The notes under the pieces: model-generated
Told to the model about the DNA's origin: nothing
The model's input: the letters and a program-made list of their open reading frames with translations, nothing else
The model's database searches: none
In this document: positions 37,003-46,102 of the stretch, piece after piece
How positions within the stretch are numbered: the stretch's first letter is position 1
How the letters are laid out: each line of letters begins with the position of its first letter
Program-made: the position numbers and the translations under genes
Source of the DNA: Roseiflexus sp034432635
GTDB lineage: Bacteria > Chloroflexota > Chloroflexia > Chloroflexales > Roseiflexaceae
Direction of reading: 5' to 3'
Length of the DNA: 64,000 nucleotides
Assembly: GCA_034432635.1 (NCBI GenBank)
Contig: DAOUBK010000045.1
Span: 1-64,000 of the forward strand

Positions 37003-39150
37003 CTATCGCTTCTCGTCGAATGCCTGCGCGCGCAGAAGTTCCTGAGTTGTACGCGAGCGCAGCACCACAATCGAACGTGCGCCGACCGCATAGAACGGTT
37101 GACAGACTGGCGTTTCATGCCCCGTCTCGTAAATATCATCGGGAGAAGGGTACGCTGTGTCGATAACCCGCCACCACCCACCCGGCGGATGTTCCTGGAT
37201 GGCAAAGACTAGGTCTTCCCAGAAGGCGTTGATCATCACATACAGATCGCAATCGCCGACCGACGCTCCGTGCAGACAATAGGCAAAAGCATGCGACTCA
37301 TACGATGTGTCGGGGGGGCCGTTGACACCATACCAGTACACATCATCGCGCCAGAAACGGCTGCGGTGGATCGATGGGTGCGCTTTGCGGAACGCGATCA
37401 GCGTCTTAACGAAGCGAAACATGTCACGATTGCGCTCCAGCAGATCCCAGTCGATCCAGGTCGTCTCGTTGTTCTGATTGTACGGATTGTTGTTGCCGCG
37501 CTGGGTGTTGAGGAACTCATCGCCAGCGCAGAACATCGGCGTGCCGTTTGCCAGCATGAGGAGCGTGAAGAAATTCCGTACCTGACGCCGACGCAAAACC
37601 AGCACCTCCGGCGGCGCCCCTTCATCTCCCTCCCAACCGCAGTTCCAGCTAAAATTCTGATCGATTCCGTCAGTGTTTTTGTGCCCGTTAGCCCAGTTGT
37701 GCTTCTGATTGTAGGACACCAGATCGTAAAGGCAGAAGCCATCGTGTGAGGTCACGAAATTGACGCTCTGCGTCGGGCGATACGAGTCGGCCAGCGTATC
37801 GGGAAACAGGTCATCGCTCCCATACAGGCGACACATCACATCGCCGACTTTGCCGGGATCGCCACGCACAAAGGCGCGCACATCGTCACGAAACTTGCCG
37901 TTCCACTGTCGCCAGGTCATACCCGGAAATGCGCGCCCCAGCAGGTAGGCGCTAATATCCCACGCCTCGGCGATCAGGCGCACACCGTGGCGCTGACCGA
38001 GCATGCTGATCTCGTGGATCAGCGCCGGATCCTCGTGATTGAGCGACCCATCGTTATTGCGCGCCAGGATCGAGGCAAGATCGAAGCGAAACCCATCGAC
38101 GCGCATCTGGCGGATCCAGGTGTCGAGGCTATCGACGATCAGAGTGCGCACGACCGGATTGGCGCAACGCAGCGTATTGCCGCAGCCGCTGGTGTTAATG
38201 TACTGGCGGCGATCGGGCGTGAGCAGATAATAACTCCGGTTGTCAATCGCCCGGTAGGAATAGGTCGGTCCGCGCTCGTCACCCTCGCTCGTGTGGTTGT
38301 AGACCACATCCAGCCAGACTTCGATGCCAGCCGCGTGCATGGCTTTGACCATGTCGCAGAACTCGCGGTGCGGATCCTCGATGGCATAGTCGCAGTGCGG
38401 CGAGAAGAAGTTGAGGGTCATATACCCCCAGTAGTTTCCTTCCTGCGGATCGAACTGATGAACCGGCAGGAGTTCGATCGCCGTCACCCCCAGTTCCAGC
38501 AGATAGGGAATCTTCCGGATCAAGCCGATGAATGTGCCACGCTCTTCCGGTGCAACCCCCGAATTGGCGCGCGCAGTAAAGCCGCGCACGTGCAGTTCAT
38601 AGACGATCAGGTCATGGGTGTGATTCGGGCGCACATCGTTGCTCCAGTCGTAGGGTGGTTCGTGGCGGGGCAACACGCCGAGCGGCGCACGCCCATCGTT
38701 CGGACCCGGACGCATCGCCGCTTCGCGACTGTAGTTCGGCGGAAAGAAGACCTCTGGCGCGTATGGGTCGAGGACGATCTTCGTCGGATCGAAGCGGTGT
38801 CCCTCTTCCGGCGCGCGCGGACCGTCGACACGGTAGGCATAGTAACGCCCACCCGGAATAGCGGAAGCCGGAACCCAGCAATGCCAGACGTGCTGCGTTT
38901 TATTGCGACGCGGATCGAGGTGATGCCGATAGATCGGCGTCACAACATCGTCTGCGCTATAGATCAGCAGCGTCACACTGGTAGCGTGCCGCGAGAAGAG
39001 CGCAAAATTGTACCCCTGAGCCGCAGGAACCCACGTCGGACCGAACGGAGCAGGCGAACCTTCGCTGCGCTCCCAGGCAGTGGGTTGATGCCAGGCCGCC
39101 GATTCTCTGGTGAGCATCAAGCTGCAATGATACGCAACGCTCTGCTGCAT
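37003..39150 (-). CDS. glgX: Glycogen debranching enzyme (GlgX, isoamylase type)
   Basis: 715 residues, the usual GlgX length. An N-terminal CBM48-like domain (about 30-150) precedes a GH13 catalytic barrel with conserved regions DVVYNHTSEGD (281-291), GFRFDLAS with nucleophile Asp357, AEAWD with acid/base Glu395 and VTSHDG with Asp470. It cleaves alpha-1,6 branches during glycogen or limit-dextrin breakdown in the cytoplasm. A second start at Met12 (39117) is possible; neither has a strong ribosome site. No other glycogen gene is in the window. Confidence 0.93.
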   Translation of the reverse strand: MQQSVAYHCSLMLTRESAAWHQPTAWERSEGSPAPFGPTWVPAAQGYNFALFSRHATSVTLLIYSADDVVTPIYRHHLDPRRNKTQHVWHCWVPASAIPGGRYYAYRVDGPRAPEEGHRFDPTKIVLDPYAPEVFFPPNYSREAAMRPGPNDGRAPLGVLPRHEPPYDWSNDVRPNHTHDLIVYELHVRGFTARANSGVAPEERGTFIGLIRKIPYLLELGVTAIELLPVHQFDPQEGNYWGYMTLNFFSPHCDYAIEDPHREFCDMVKAMHAAGIEVWLDVVYNHTSEGDERGPTYSYRAIDNRSYYLLTPDRRQYINTSGCGNTLRCANPVVRTLIVDSLDTWIRQMRVDGFRFDLASILARNNDGSLNHEDPALIHEISMLGQRHGVRLIAEAWDISAYLLGRAFPGMTWRQWNGKFRDDVRAFVRGDPGKVGDVMCRLYGSDDLFPDTLADSYRPTQSVNFVTSHDGFCLYDLVSYNQKHNWANGHKNTDGIDQNFSWNCGWEGDEGAPPEVLVLRRRQVRNFFTLLMLANGTPMFCAGDEFLNTQRGNNNPYNQNNETTWIDWDLLERNRDMFRFVKTLIAFRKAHPSIHRSRFWRDDVYWYGVNGPPDTSYESHAFAYCLHGASVGDCDLYVMINAFWEDLVFAIQEHPPGGWWRVIDTAYPSPDDIYETGHETPVCQPFYAVGARSIVVLRSRTTQELLRAQAFDEKR

Positions 39151-39361
39151 TGCGCCTGGACGGACGAGACCACGATTGTTCTATTATAGTGGGTTGGAGA
39201 AATACGCAAACAGCCACAGTAGCGAGCAACGTCGCGTGTGCCTGACTGGGGCAATCATGTCTGCTGCAGAAGCGAAACAGGGCGCGGGATGCCTCGTGTG
39301 CCGCCACGTCGAGCAGCAACGATCCATCCCGCGCTTTCTGGTGGAATGCAGGTCTTACGTG

Positions 39362-40589
39362 CTACATTGGAGTTGCGGTGATGGGAAATGCGTCGGCGAG
39401 TTCACCGGCAGCGCGTAGTGCTTCGCTGCGCAGCCAGGCTGCATAGAGGCGCCGAAGCCGGTTATTTGCGGCGAGAAACACCTGTTCAGCACGCGCCGCC
39501 GCTGCAGCCGCGGCATGAAACTGCCTCTCATGATAGAGCAGGTACGCTTCAAACAAGGTGACAAGCGCCACGCTCACCTCGTTTCCTTCAGTCTCGAACA
39601 GCTGGCGCGCCTGAAGAAATCGTTGACGTGCGGCAGCGTGGTTGCCAAGGAGCAACGCCGTTTGCCCGGGGTGTGCCAGCGCCCATGCCTGCTCGGCGCG
39701 CATCCCAGCGAGGCGAATACCGGCGTGACGCGAGCATAGATAGCGTCTGCTTCGGCAATCAGGTTGAGTTCGAGGTAGGCTTCAGTCAGTTCCAGGTCGG
39801 CGTAGGCCGACTCGTGCGGCATACCCAGGGCATGGTAGCGCCGTCGCAAGCGTTCCAGGTACTCCAGCGCCTGATCATAGCGACCCCGAGCCAGCGCTAG
39901 ATTCCCCAGATTACACTCAGTCAACGCCTGGATGACATCGAGACCCGCTTCTGCTGCACGGCGCAGCGCCTGTTCGTACAGAGGACGCGCGGCAGAAAAT
40001 CGGTGCTGACGCACAAAAACATCAGCCAGCGCATTTTCGACGCTTGTCAGCGATGCCGGTTCTTCAATAGACTGAAAACGCGCATAAGCGGAAGATACCA
40101 CTGTTCCGCCTCAGCGTACCGGTCACGGCGCAGAGCGATATGTCCCAGATTCAATTCGATCCGTCCGGCAGTAATTTCATCGCCGTGCACCAACAGCGCG
40201 TCCCGCGCTGCGATCCCGCACGCCACCGCATCATCATACCGCCCCAGCATCGCCAGCGCCATCGATTTTCCAACTTCGACGCGTGCTGCGGTATGGGGTT
40301 GACCAAGGCAGTGAAACTGCTCAACTGCAGCATCGAGGAGGTCGATAGCGCGATCCATACGTCCGGTTGCAAGCGCAGCAATGCCGGAGGTCCAGGTTGC
40401 CAGCGCGTGGATTTCGGGATCACCGGTGCGTTCCGCCAGAAGGTTCAGCGCTGCCGCTGCTCCCGCCGCCTGCGATGGATCGCTATCCCACGTGGCATAA
40501 CAAATGTCCTTGATAGCAATCGCCAGTGCAACACCTGCCAGCGCAGCATGCTCCTCAAGGAGCGCTGCGCGCTGACGCTCACCGGCATC
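39362..40589 (-). pseudogene. Frameshifted TPR protein, collapsed signalling locus part 3
   Basis: TPR-rich sequence is spread over three minus-strand frames. Frame 1 holds AALLEEHAALAGVALAIAIKD to DRYAEAEQWY (about 40589-40115). Frame 2 holds YARFQSIEEPASLTSVENALADV to AIYARVTPVFASLG (about 40090-39715). Frame 3 holds MRAEQAWALAHPGQTALLLGNH to AAWLRSEALRAAGELADAF (39703 down to 39362). Read in order they make one continuous repeat protein, so two frameshifts have broken it. It stops abruptly. Full-length relatives I remember end in a CHAT protease domain, which is absent here. Confidence 0.75.
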
Positions 40590-40799
40590 GACCAGCATCC
40601 TGGCGTCGGACCGCAACCCGAAAGCCAGTGGCGTCTGCCAGCTATCACCAAGCAGCGTTGCAATGAACCGCCGCACGATCTCACCTTGCGGCGCTGGAGT
40701 GGGCGGTTGCATCAGGCGCAGTGCGCGGGCAATCACGTGCTCCGGGGCATCCACGCTGTCATCGTTGCGCATCAGGCTGATAAGCGCCTCACACTCCTG
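40590..40799 (-). pseudogene. Fragment of a small protein, collapsed signalling locus part 2
   Basis: About 70 residues, beginning QECEALISLMRNDDSVDAPE and containing RRFIATLLGDSWQTPLAFGL, share a frame with the start of the TPR segment. I recognise this as the N-terminal part of a protein that in Chloroflexi is usually encoded between a sigma-70-like factor and a TPR protein. Its beta-rich C-terminal half is missing and the sequence joins the TPR segment at about 40590, indicating an internal deletion. The family link is from memory and is inference. Confidence 0.5.
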
Positions 40800-41303
40800 C
40801 AACTCAGCCTGGGCAACGGGAAACGATAGAAGAGCAGCGTCAACAAGGCGCGACACCGCTCATCCTGTTGTTCCAGCGCCCGACGAACAGCGTGCTGACG
40901 CTCGATGCGTTCCAGCAGTTCATCAGGCAGCAAAGAGGTATCGGGGATCTGCATCACCTGTGATTGCTCATCGTCCTGATTGAGCGACTCCGACGGACGT
41001 ATGCTGCGCACCTTTCGCCAGCTTTCTCGACGTGCCGTGGTTGCCAGCCAGGCGCCAATACAGTCAGGCTGTTCGATTTCGATAGATTCTCGAGCAGCGC
41101 AATACAAACCCGCTGAAACACTTCAGCAGCGTCATCATCGCTCAGTCCGCAACGGCAAGCAGGCGGCGCCGATCCGGGTTAAGAAAGGGAGCAAGCCAGT
41201 CCAGAACGCGCATGAAACGATTGGCTTGTACCCACGCCACCACCCGCTGGAAAAACGCCGGTGAGCGCAGATTCTCAATCGGATGGGAGAGATTATGCAG
41301 CAT
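40800..41303 (-). pseudogene. Frameshifted sigma-70-like factor, collapsed signalling locus part 1
   Basis: Starting at an ATG at 41303, the first frame gives MLHNLSHPIENLRSPAFFQR to DRRRLLAVAD and stops at 41142. The next frame carries the sigma region 2 core SDDDAAEVFQRVCIALLENL (about 41140-41085). The third frame carries IEQPDCIGAWLATTARRESWR and LLPDELLERIERQHAVRRALEQQDERCRALLTLLFY (about 41085-40805). Those segments follow one another exactly as in ECF-type sigma factors. DNA-binding region 4 is missing, replaced by the next fragment. Two frameshifts and a deletion mean no functional factor is made. Confidence 0.75.
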
Positions 41304-42219
41304 ATCGGAAGACCTGCGACTCGCCAACTGCTGCAGCCTTTGGAGCACCGACCAGATCCAGCAGGATTTCACCATAAACGAGTTGGTCAATGCTGAGGCA
41401 CGGTGTGCCTGCTTCTTCTTCTACTTCGCGGAGCGCTAGCGGACTTGCCGTAACCAGACCGGTCACAGCGCGGATGGGCCCTCCATCGGCACGCAGACGG
41501 CACACGCCGCATTCCGCTCCAAGACTGTCACCTGCGGAGAAGAACACGTGATCCACGCGCGTGCAAAAGGCGTCGCTTGCGAGCAACATGCGGGTTTCGC
41601 GCTGAAAGATGCCATCGGCAATCTCGATAATGCTGTAGTCGGGTGCAGCAGCGGCAAGACGGGCGAAGAGGTCATCGCAGATAGCAAGCAGGTCGCGCTG
41701 ATCGAGCATGTACGTCGAAGGGACGCCGCAGTACGTAAAATCGAACACTGGATCGGCGCCACAACTCCTGAAGAAGCGACCATCCTTACCGGCAGCGGAA
41801 GCGGCAAAAGAACGCAGATTGAGCGGAGCTCCCGACACATCACACAACGCACCCAACACCCGCAGGCGTGTTGGAGCCCTCATCGAACTGTGCGCAGAGC
41901 AGACTTCACCACAAACGCCGCCTATCGAGAGCAAATCGCACCGATCAGGGCAAAGCGCTGGCACATTTCCTTCATACTGATCGGTCACATACCTGTTCCC
42001 GAATGCGCCGATGATCAGATCGCCGGGAAAGATGTTCAGGGCAAGCCCGTTGGTCGTCTCAATGGCGGTGTGTTTGCCGACACTGATGACTTCCGCAAGC
42101 AACAGATCACCGATGCGCGGAGCGCCGGAATGGGCGACATATCCAACGCAGGCTTCGTCGGGCACGATGTGGGTTGCATACGTGCGCTTCACCTGACGGA
42201 GATCGATACGTGTCATCAT
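41293..42219 (-). CDS. DUF1611/MobB-like protein that lacks its P-loop, possibly non-functional
   Basis: 308 residues, open frame, AGGAG ribosome site. The N-terminal half includes VISVGKHTAIETTNGLALNI and GDLIIGAFGNRYVTDQYEG. The C-terminal half has CGVPSTYMLDQRDLLAI, EIADGIFQRETRMLLAS and a TASPLALREVEEEAG tail. I recall relatives with a nucleotide-binding GxxxxGKT segment of about 45 residues between LNLRSFA and GKDGRFFRSCGADP. Here those two strings are separated only by ASAA, as if that segment had been deleted in frame. If that recollection is right, the protein cannot bind nucleotide normally. Its end overlaps the sigma remnant start by 11 bases, so it shares the decaying neighbourhood. 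Confidence 0.5.
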   Translation of the reverse strand: MMTRIDLRQVKRTYATHIVPDEACVGYVAHSGAPRIGDLLLAEVISVGKHTAIETTNGLALNIFPGDLIIGAFGNRYVTDQYEGNVPALCPDRCDLLSIGGVCGEVCSAHSSMRAPTRLRVLGALCDVSGAPLNLRSFAASAAGKDGRFFRSCGADPVFDFTYCGVPSTYMLDQRDLLAICDDLFARLAAAAPDYSIIEIADGIFQRETRMLLASDAFCTRVDHVFFSAGDSLGAECGVCRLRADGGPIRAVTGLVTASPLALREVEEEAGTPCLSIDQLVYGEILLDLVGAPKAAAVGESQVFRYAA

Positions 42220-42549
42220 ACAACTTCTCCTGATGATGTTCTTTCAGGGCGGCGAACAACGACTGCATCATCGCAGGCATATCAACAGAGCGACGAACAG
42301 CACAAGAAATACATCCCGACTCGTAGATGCACACCAGAACCCGCAAAAAACCACGAATTGAACTGCCGGGCGGACGAGGGCTGGTACACTTTTGGCAGAA
42401 CTGATAGTAAGCAGAAAGTTTGTGCTTGACAGAATGGAACATGCATGCTACACTCAGCACATCGGCATCACGCCAATATCTGGGGCGCTTCGATCAGGCG
42501 AAGGTCCTGGTGGGACGAAATCGGTACAGTCGGGAAGAGGAGGCTCAAC
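42220..42549. other. Divergent intergenic region upstream of ssb
   Basis: 330 bases. The ssb promoter lies at 42426-42454 and its leader covers 42461-42549. The rest must hold the promoter of the minus-strand gene, which I could not identify. ORFs crossing it, including an upstream extension of ssb to 42445, lack ribosome sites. Confidence 0.5.
42426..42454 (+). promoter_or_regulatory. Consensus sigma-70-type promoter of ssb
   Basis: TTGACA (42426-42431), a 17-base spacer and TACACT (42449-42454). Transcription would start near 42461, which rules out the in-frame start at 42445 and leaves an 89-base leader. Confidence 0.85.
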
Positions 42550-43098
42550 ATGGCCAAGGATCTGAACAAGGTTATGCTGACCGGTCATCTGGGAGCGGAC
42601 CCGGAGATGCGGTTTACTCCCCAGGGAAGTGCAGTAACGACATTCCGTGTTGCATCCAATCGTTCCTGGAAATCAGGCGATGGCGTTCAACACGATGACA
42701 CCGAATGGTTCCGGATTGTCGCCTGGGACAAACTGGCGGAAATCTGCAACGAGTATCTGAAGAAGGGAACGCGCATCTATATCGAGGGGCGTCTGCAAAC
42801 TCGCAGCTGGGACGATCGCAACACCGGCGAGAAACGCTACATCACCGAAGTCGTTGCGCAGGATATGATCATTCTGACACCGAAAGGTGATCGTGTGCCG
42901 GCGGTCGATATGGAGGAAGCAGACGTTCGAGAAGTGGGGAGTATCCGCGAAGCAGGCAGCGCTGTTCGTCGCGCTCCAGCCCCTTCAGCGCCTGATATAC
43001 CAGCGCCGGTATCGAACGGTCCAGCACGCGCCAGCGCGACCCGCGCCCTAGCCCGTAACGCGCCGCAGCCGATCGATGAGGACGATATTCCGTTCTAA
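42550..43098 (+). CDS. ssb: Single-stranded DNA-binding protein
   Basis: 182 residues. The OB fold covers about 1-110: MAKDLNKVMLTGHLGADPEM, then FRVASNRSWK, DTEWFRIVAWDKLAEICNEY, KKGTRIYIEGRLQTRSW and YITEVVAQDMIILTP. A disordered Ala/Pro-rich linker leads to the acidic tip DEDDIPF, which docks repair and replication proteins. GAGGAGG eight bases before the ATG at 42550 fixes the start. It is alone in its transcription unit, without the rpsF or rpsR neighbours seen in many bacteria. Confidence 0.95.
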   Translation: MAKDLNKVMLTGHLGADPEMRFTPQGSAVTTFRVASNRSWKSGDGVQHDDTEWFRIVAWDKLAEICNEYLKKGTRIYIEGRLQTRSWDDRNTGEKRYITEVVAQDMIILTPKGDRVPAVDMEEADVREVGSIREAGSAVRRAPAPSAPDIPAPVSNGPARASATRALARNAPQPIDEDDIPF

Positions 43099-43210
43099 CG
43101 TCGGGGTGCAGCGCCGCTACACCTATCCCCGCTGAACAGTTCACAGAGTCAGATTTTTTCCGATTACGTCTCTGTGTTCTACTCCGGTTCTGGTTAGCAA
43201 GATGTCGTGC

Positions 43211-43243
43211 TTTCCCCTTCTCCTCTTGCAGGAGAAGGGGAAA
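43211..43243. repeat. Perfect 14-bp inverted repeat downstream of ssb
   Basis: TTTCCCCTTCTCCT (43211-43224) and AGGAGAAGGGGAAA (43230-43243) are exact reverse complements around a CTTGC loop, 112 bases after the ssb stop. It belongs to the C/T-rich palindrome type also seen at 5886. It could block transcription but has no T-run. Confidence 0.7.
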
Positions 43244-43956
43244 GTGTCCGGGGGCAGAGTGTTTCGATGAGCCTGCGTGCTCTGCCGCCTGTCGTGGTCC
43301 TCAAAGCGCTGCACTTCTCCATTCTTCTGGTATAGTCAAAGGGCGCGATGGCGATCCCGTCATATCAAATCTGGGGTCATAGAAGGCATGGCGCGCGATC
43401 GCATCATCGCCCTGGCGCCACACACAGCCCAGGAGACTCCCGACCCGGCGGGGTGGCGGACCTCCCGCCTCCAGCGGGCTATGCATGACCCACATGTCAC
43501 ACCGCAGCCGGTGCCACATATCACCTCGTGATGGATACGGTGCACCGTTCGTCACGCATACGATGTGGTCATGCGCTCCGCAGCGTCCTGCTGTGTTGTC
43601 AGCACGACAGCGATACTGTTCCTATGGCGCGGGCTTCCAGCCCACGTGCAGGCAGCCTGGCTACCGCCGTCAGGTGATGGATGTGGCCGATGGAGCGCAG
43701 GATGGACGCCTGCCCCACGGTCTGGCACGCCGTCCCCCGCCGCCCCGTCCAACCCGTCGATCGGCGCTCCCCCGCCGGGTCGCGCGGGCTAAAGCCCTGC
43801 CTGACCGCGTGCAAGCCCCGCCGGGGTTATCCAGCAGCACGCGCAGCGCTCGCTCCCCGCCGCCAGGCCAGCCCCGCAGGGACTTCCACGGCATAAGGCA
43901 GGGTTTGAACCCGCCGACTCACCAGCCCTCACCCCTGGTCCCGCTCCCGCACGCGG

Positions 43957-43993
43957 GCTATGCATGATCCGAGTTATGGATAATGCATAGCCT
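43957..43993. repeat. Inverted pair of the ATGCATAGCC motif
   Basis: GGCTATGCAT (43957-43966) and ATGCATAGCC (43984-43993) pair exactly across 17 bases. The same core occurs within GGGCTATGCATGACCC at 43476-43491 and, reversed, at 28418-28433. Confidence 0.65.
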
Positions 43994-44321
43994 CCCAGCG
44001 GAGGCGGGGTAGCGGACCTCCAGCACTGCGACGACCCGTCAGCGGCGTGCCTGGGAGCACGCAGCGCGAGGGTGACCCCTGAACGAGGCACATCTTTGCG
44101 CAAGAGTTGATATCACTCTCCCAAAAACCTGCCTCCCGCGCACTTTGCTGTATGGCAGAAGTTCACGCTGAGCGCAGTCGAGGCGGGAAGGAGAGGACGA
44201 GGACCGTGCACACACACGTTTTCCAGCCAGCGCCAGATTGTGAACCATCACAGGAGCGAGGGCATGCTGCCCCCGGCCCCTTACAGAAGAACGATAAACT
44301 CACTGTGTAGAAGCAGCCCAT

Positions 44322-44488
44322 GTTGAGCACAACCGCGGCGGGAAAGATGAGGTGCGTGAGCACCCTGGAATATCACCCGTCGCCGTCACCCCTCCGTGTT
44401 CGGGAGCAAACCACGTCGAGCATAGTCGATGCGAGGGTGGAAGAGGTGCGTGAGCGCGCTGGAATATCATCCGTCCCGTCACCCCTCC
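44322..44488. repeat. Two direct copies of a ~74-bp element reaching into the aldehyde dehydrogenase 3' end
   Basis: Copy A (44322-44395) and copy B (44415-44488) share GAGGTGCGTGAGC, CTGGAATATCA and GTCACCCCTCC in the same order and spacing, with scattered differences in between. A degenerate third piece (GAGCGCAGTCGAGGCGGGAAG) lies near 44170. Copy B covers the last codons and the TGA of the dehydrogenase gene on the minus strand. Confidence 0.7.
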
Positions 44489-45990
44489 ATGCCCACCTGA
44501 TAGGTGTCGATCTGTGCCCGCTGAAGCGTCCCCGAAAAATCGATGTAGATCGATTTCCATTCGCTGAAAACGTCGAGCACCTGAATGCCGCCTTCGCGGT
44601 GACCGTTGCCGGTACCTTTTGTACCACCAAACGGAAGATGGATCTCCGCGCCAATCGTTGGCGCATTCACATACACAATACCGGTGTAGAGATCACGCAT
44701 TGCGCGAAAAGCGGCATTGACGTCGCGGGTGTAAATAGCGGACGAAAGACCATAGGGCACGTCGTTGGCAACATCGATCGCCTCTTCCAGGCTGTCCACA
44801 GTGATGATCGAGAGCACCGGACCAAAAATTTCTTCCTGAGCGATGCGCATGGTGCGCTGCACATCGGCAAAAATCGTCGGTTGGTGGAAGAACCCGTGCG
44901 CATATGCTCCATCACGTAGCGCCTGTCCGCCGGTGACCAGTCGCGCTCCCTCGCTCTTCCCGATTTCGACATATCGCTGTACCGTCTCGAGTTGACCCCG
45001 GTTGATCACCGGTCCCATCTCAACAGTTTCATCAAGACCGTTGCCAACGCTCAACCGCTCGGCGCGATCCGCCAGGCGCTCTGTCAGTTCGCCAACGATC
45101 GCGCGGTGGGCGATCAGCCGTGACGTGGCAGTGCACCGCTGCCCCGTCGTGCCGAACGCTCCCCAGATCGCACCTTCCACCACCAGATCCAGGTTGGCGT
45201 CGTCCATGACGATCATCGGGTTTTTGCCCCCCATCTCCAGTGAAACGTGTTTCATCCCCTCGGCGCCAACTCGTGCAACCTTGCTGCCGATTTCGGTTGA
45301 ACCGGTGAACGAGATGACCTGGGCATCGGGGTGGCGAATGAGTGGCTCACCGACGCGACTGCCGCTACCCGTGACGATATTGACCACACCGTCGGGGATG
45401 CCGGCGTCGAGCAGGCACTGCACCAGGTTGTACACAGAGAGCGGCGTGTCGGACGCAGGTTTGATCACGACCGTGTTCCCGACGATCAGCGCCGGCAGAA
45501 TCTTCCACGATGGAATCGCCATGGGAAAGTTCCACGGCGTGATCAATCCACAAACGCCAACGGGTTGACGCACCGACATCTGAAACTTGTTGGGCATTTC
45601 GGAAGGGGTCGTTTGTCCGTAGAGGCGGCGCCCTTCACCCGCCATGAAGAAGCACATGTCGATGGCTTCCTGCACATCGCCGCGCGTTTCCTTGAGCACT
45701 TTGCCCATCTCACGGGTCATATCGCGGGCATACTGCTCTTTGCGCTCGACGAGCAACTGCGCGGCTTTGAAGAGGATCTCACCACGTTTTGGGGCAGGAA
45801 CCAGCCGCCAGTAGCGGTATGCCCGCTTTGCCGCCTCAACCGCAGCCTGAACATCACGTTCGTCGCTATCCTGAAAAATCCCGATAACCTCACGGGTGTC
45901 AGCCGGGTTGCGGTTCTCGAATGTGCGTCCACTCGCCGAGTCGACAAACTTCCCGCTGATCAGATTCTGGTACACTAGAGGAGTAGCCAT
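44479..45990 (-). CDS. NAD(P)-dependent aldehyde dehydrogenase
   Basis: 503 residues, standard ALDH length. It has the oxyanion Asn154 (TPWNFP), cofactor-binding Lys177 (VIKPAS), general base Glu252 (LEMGGKNP) and catalytic Cys286 (GQRCTATSR). It oxidises an aldehyde to the acid in the cytoplasm; FGTTGQRCTATSR resembles the 2-oxoglutarate-semialdehyde/succinate-semialdehyde group, but that is only a hint. A longer in-frame start at 46164 has no ribosome site, whereas AAGGAGA lies seven bases before the ATG at 45990. A TATAAT on the minus strand at 46069-46074 may be its -10 box. The terminal codons lie inside a repeat. Confidence 0.92.
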   Translation of the reverse strand: MATPLVYQNLISGKFVDSASGRTFENRNPADTREVIGIFQDSDERDVQAAVEAAKRAYRYWRLVPAPKRGEILFKAAQLLVERKEQYARDMTREMGKVLKETRGDVQEAIDMCFFMAGEGRRLYGQTTPSEMPNKFQMSVRQPVGVCGLITPWNFPMAIPSWKILPALIVGNTVVIKPASDTPLSVYNLVQCLLDAGIPDGVVNIVTGSGSRVGEPLIRHPDAQVISFTGSTEIGSKVARVGAEGMKHVSLEMGGKNPMIVMDDANLDLVVEGAIWGAFGTTGQRCTATSRLIAHRAIVGELTERLADRAERLSVGNGLDETVEMGPVINRGQLETVQRYVEIGKSEGARLVTGGQALRDGAYAHGFFHQPTIFADVQRTMRIAQEEIFGPVLSIITVDSLEEAIDVANDVPYGLSSAIYTRDVNAAFRAMRDLYTGIVYVNAPTIGAEIHLPFGGTKGTGNGHREGGIQVLDVFSEWKSIYIDFSGTLQRAQIDTYQVGMEG

Positions 45991-46102
45991 AGATGTTCTC
46001 CTTTGAACCGCGAGCATAGCCAGCATGCGGAGTACTGACGCTCGATAGCGCTGTCCGGGTATGGGGCGATTATAGCATGCATGTGTGAAAAGAGGCTCTT
46101 GT

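Larger units (their letters stand above)
43099..44478. other. 1.4 kb repeat-rich region without genes
   Basis: The longest gene-free stretch. ORFs are short and Arg/Pro/Cys-rich, with no ribosome sites and no family resemblance. It holds an exact 14-bp hairpin (43211-43243), a copy of GGGCTATGCATGACCC (43476-43491) and a related inverted pair (43957-43993). Two copies of GCGGACCTCC occur, near 43455 and 44013. A duplicated element of about 74 bases ends at 44488. I read it as accumulated intergenic repeats, perhaps at a site of repeated small insertions. Confidence 0.55.
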
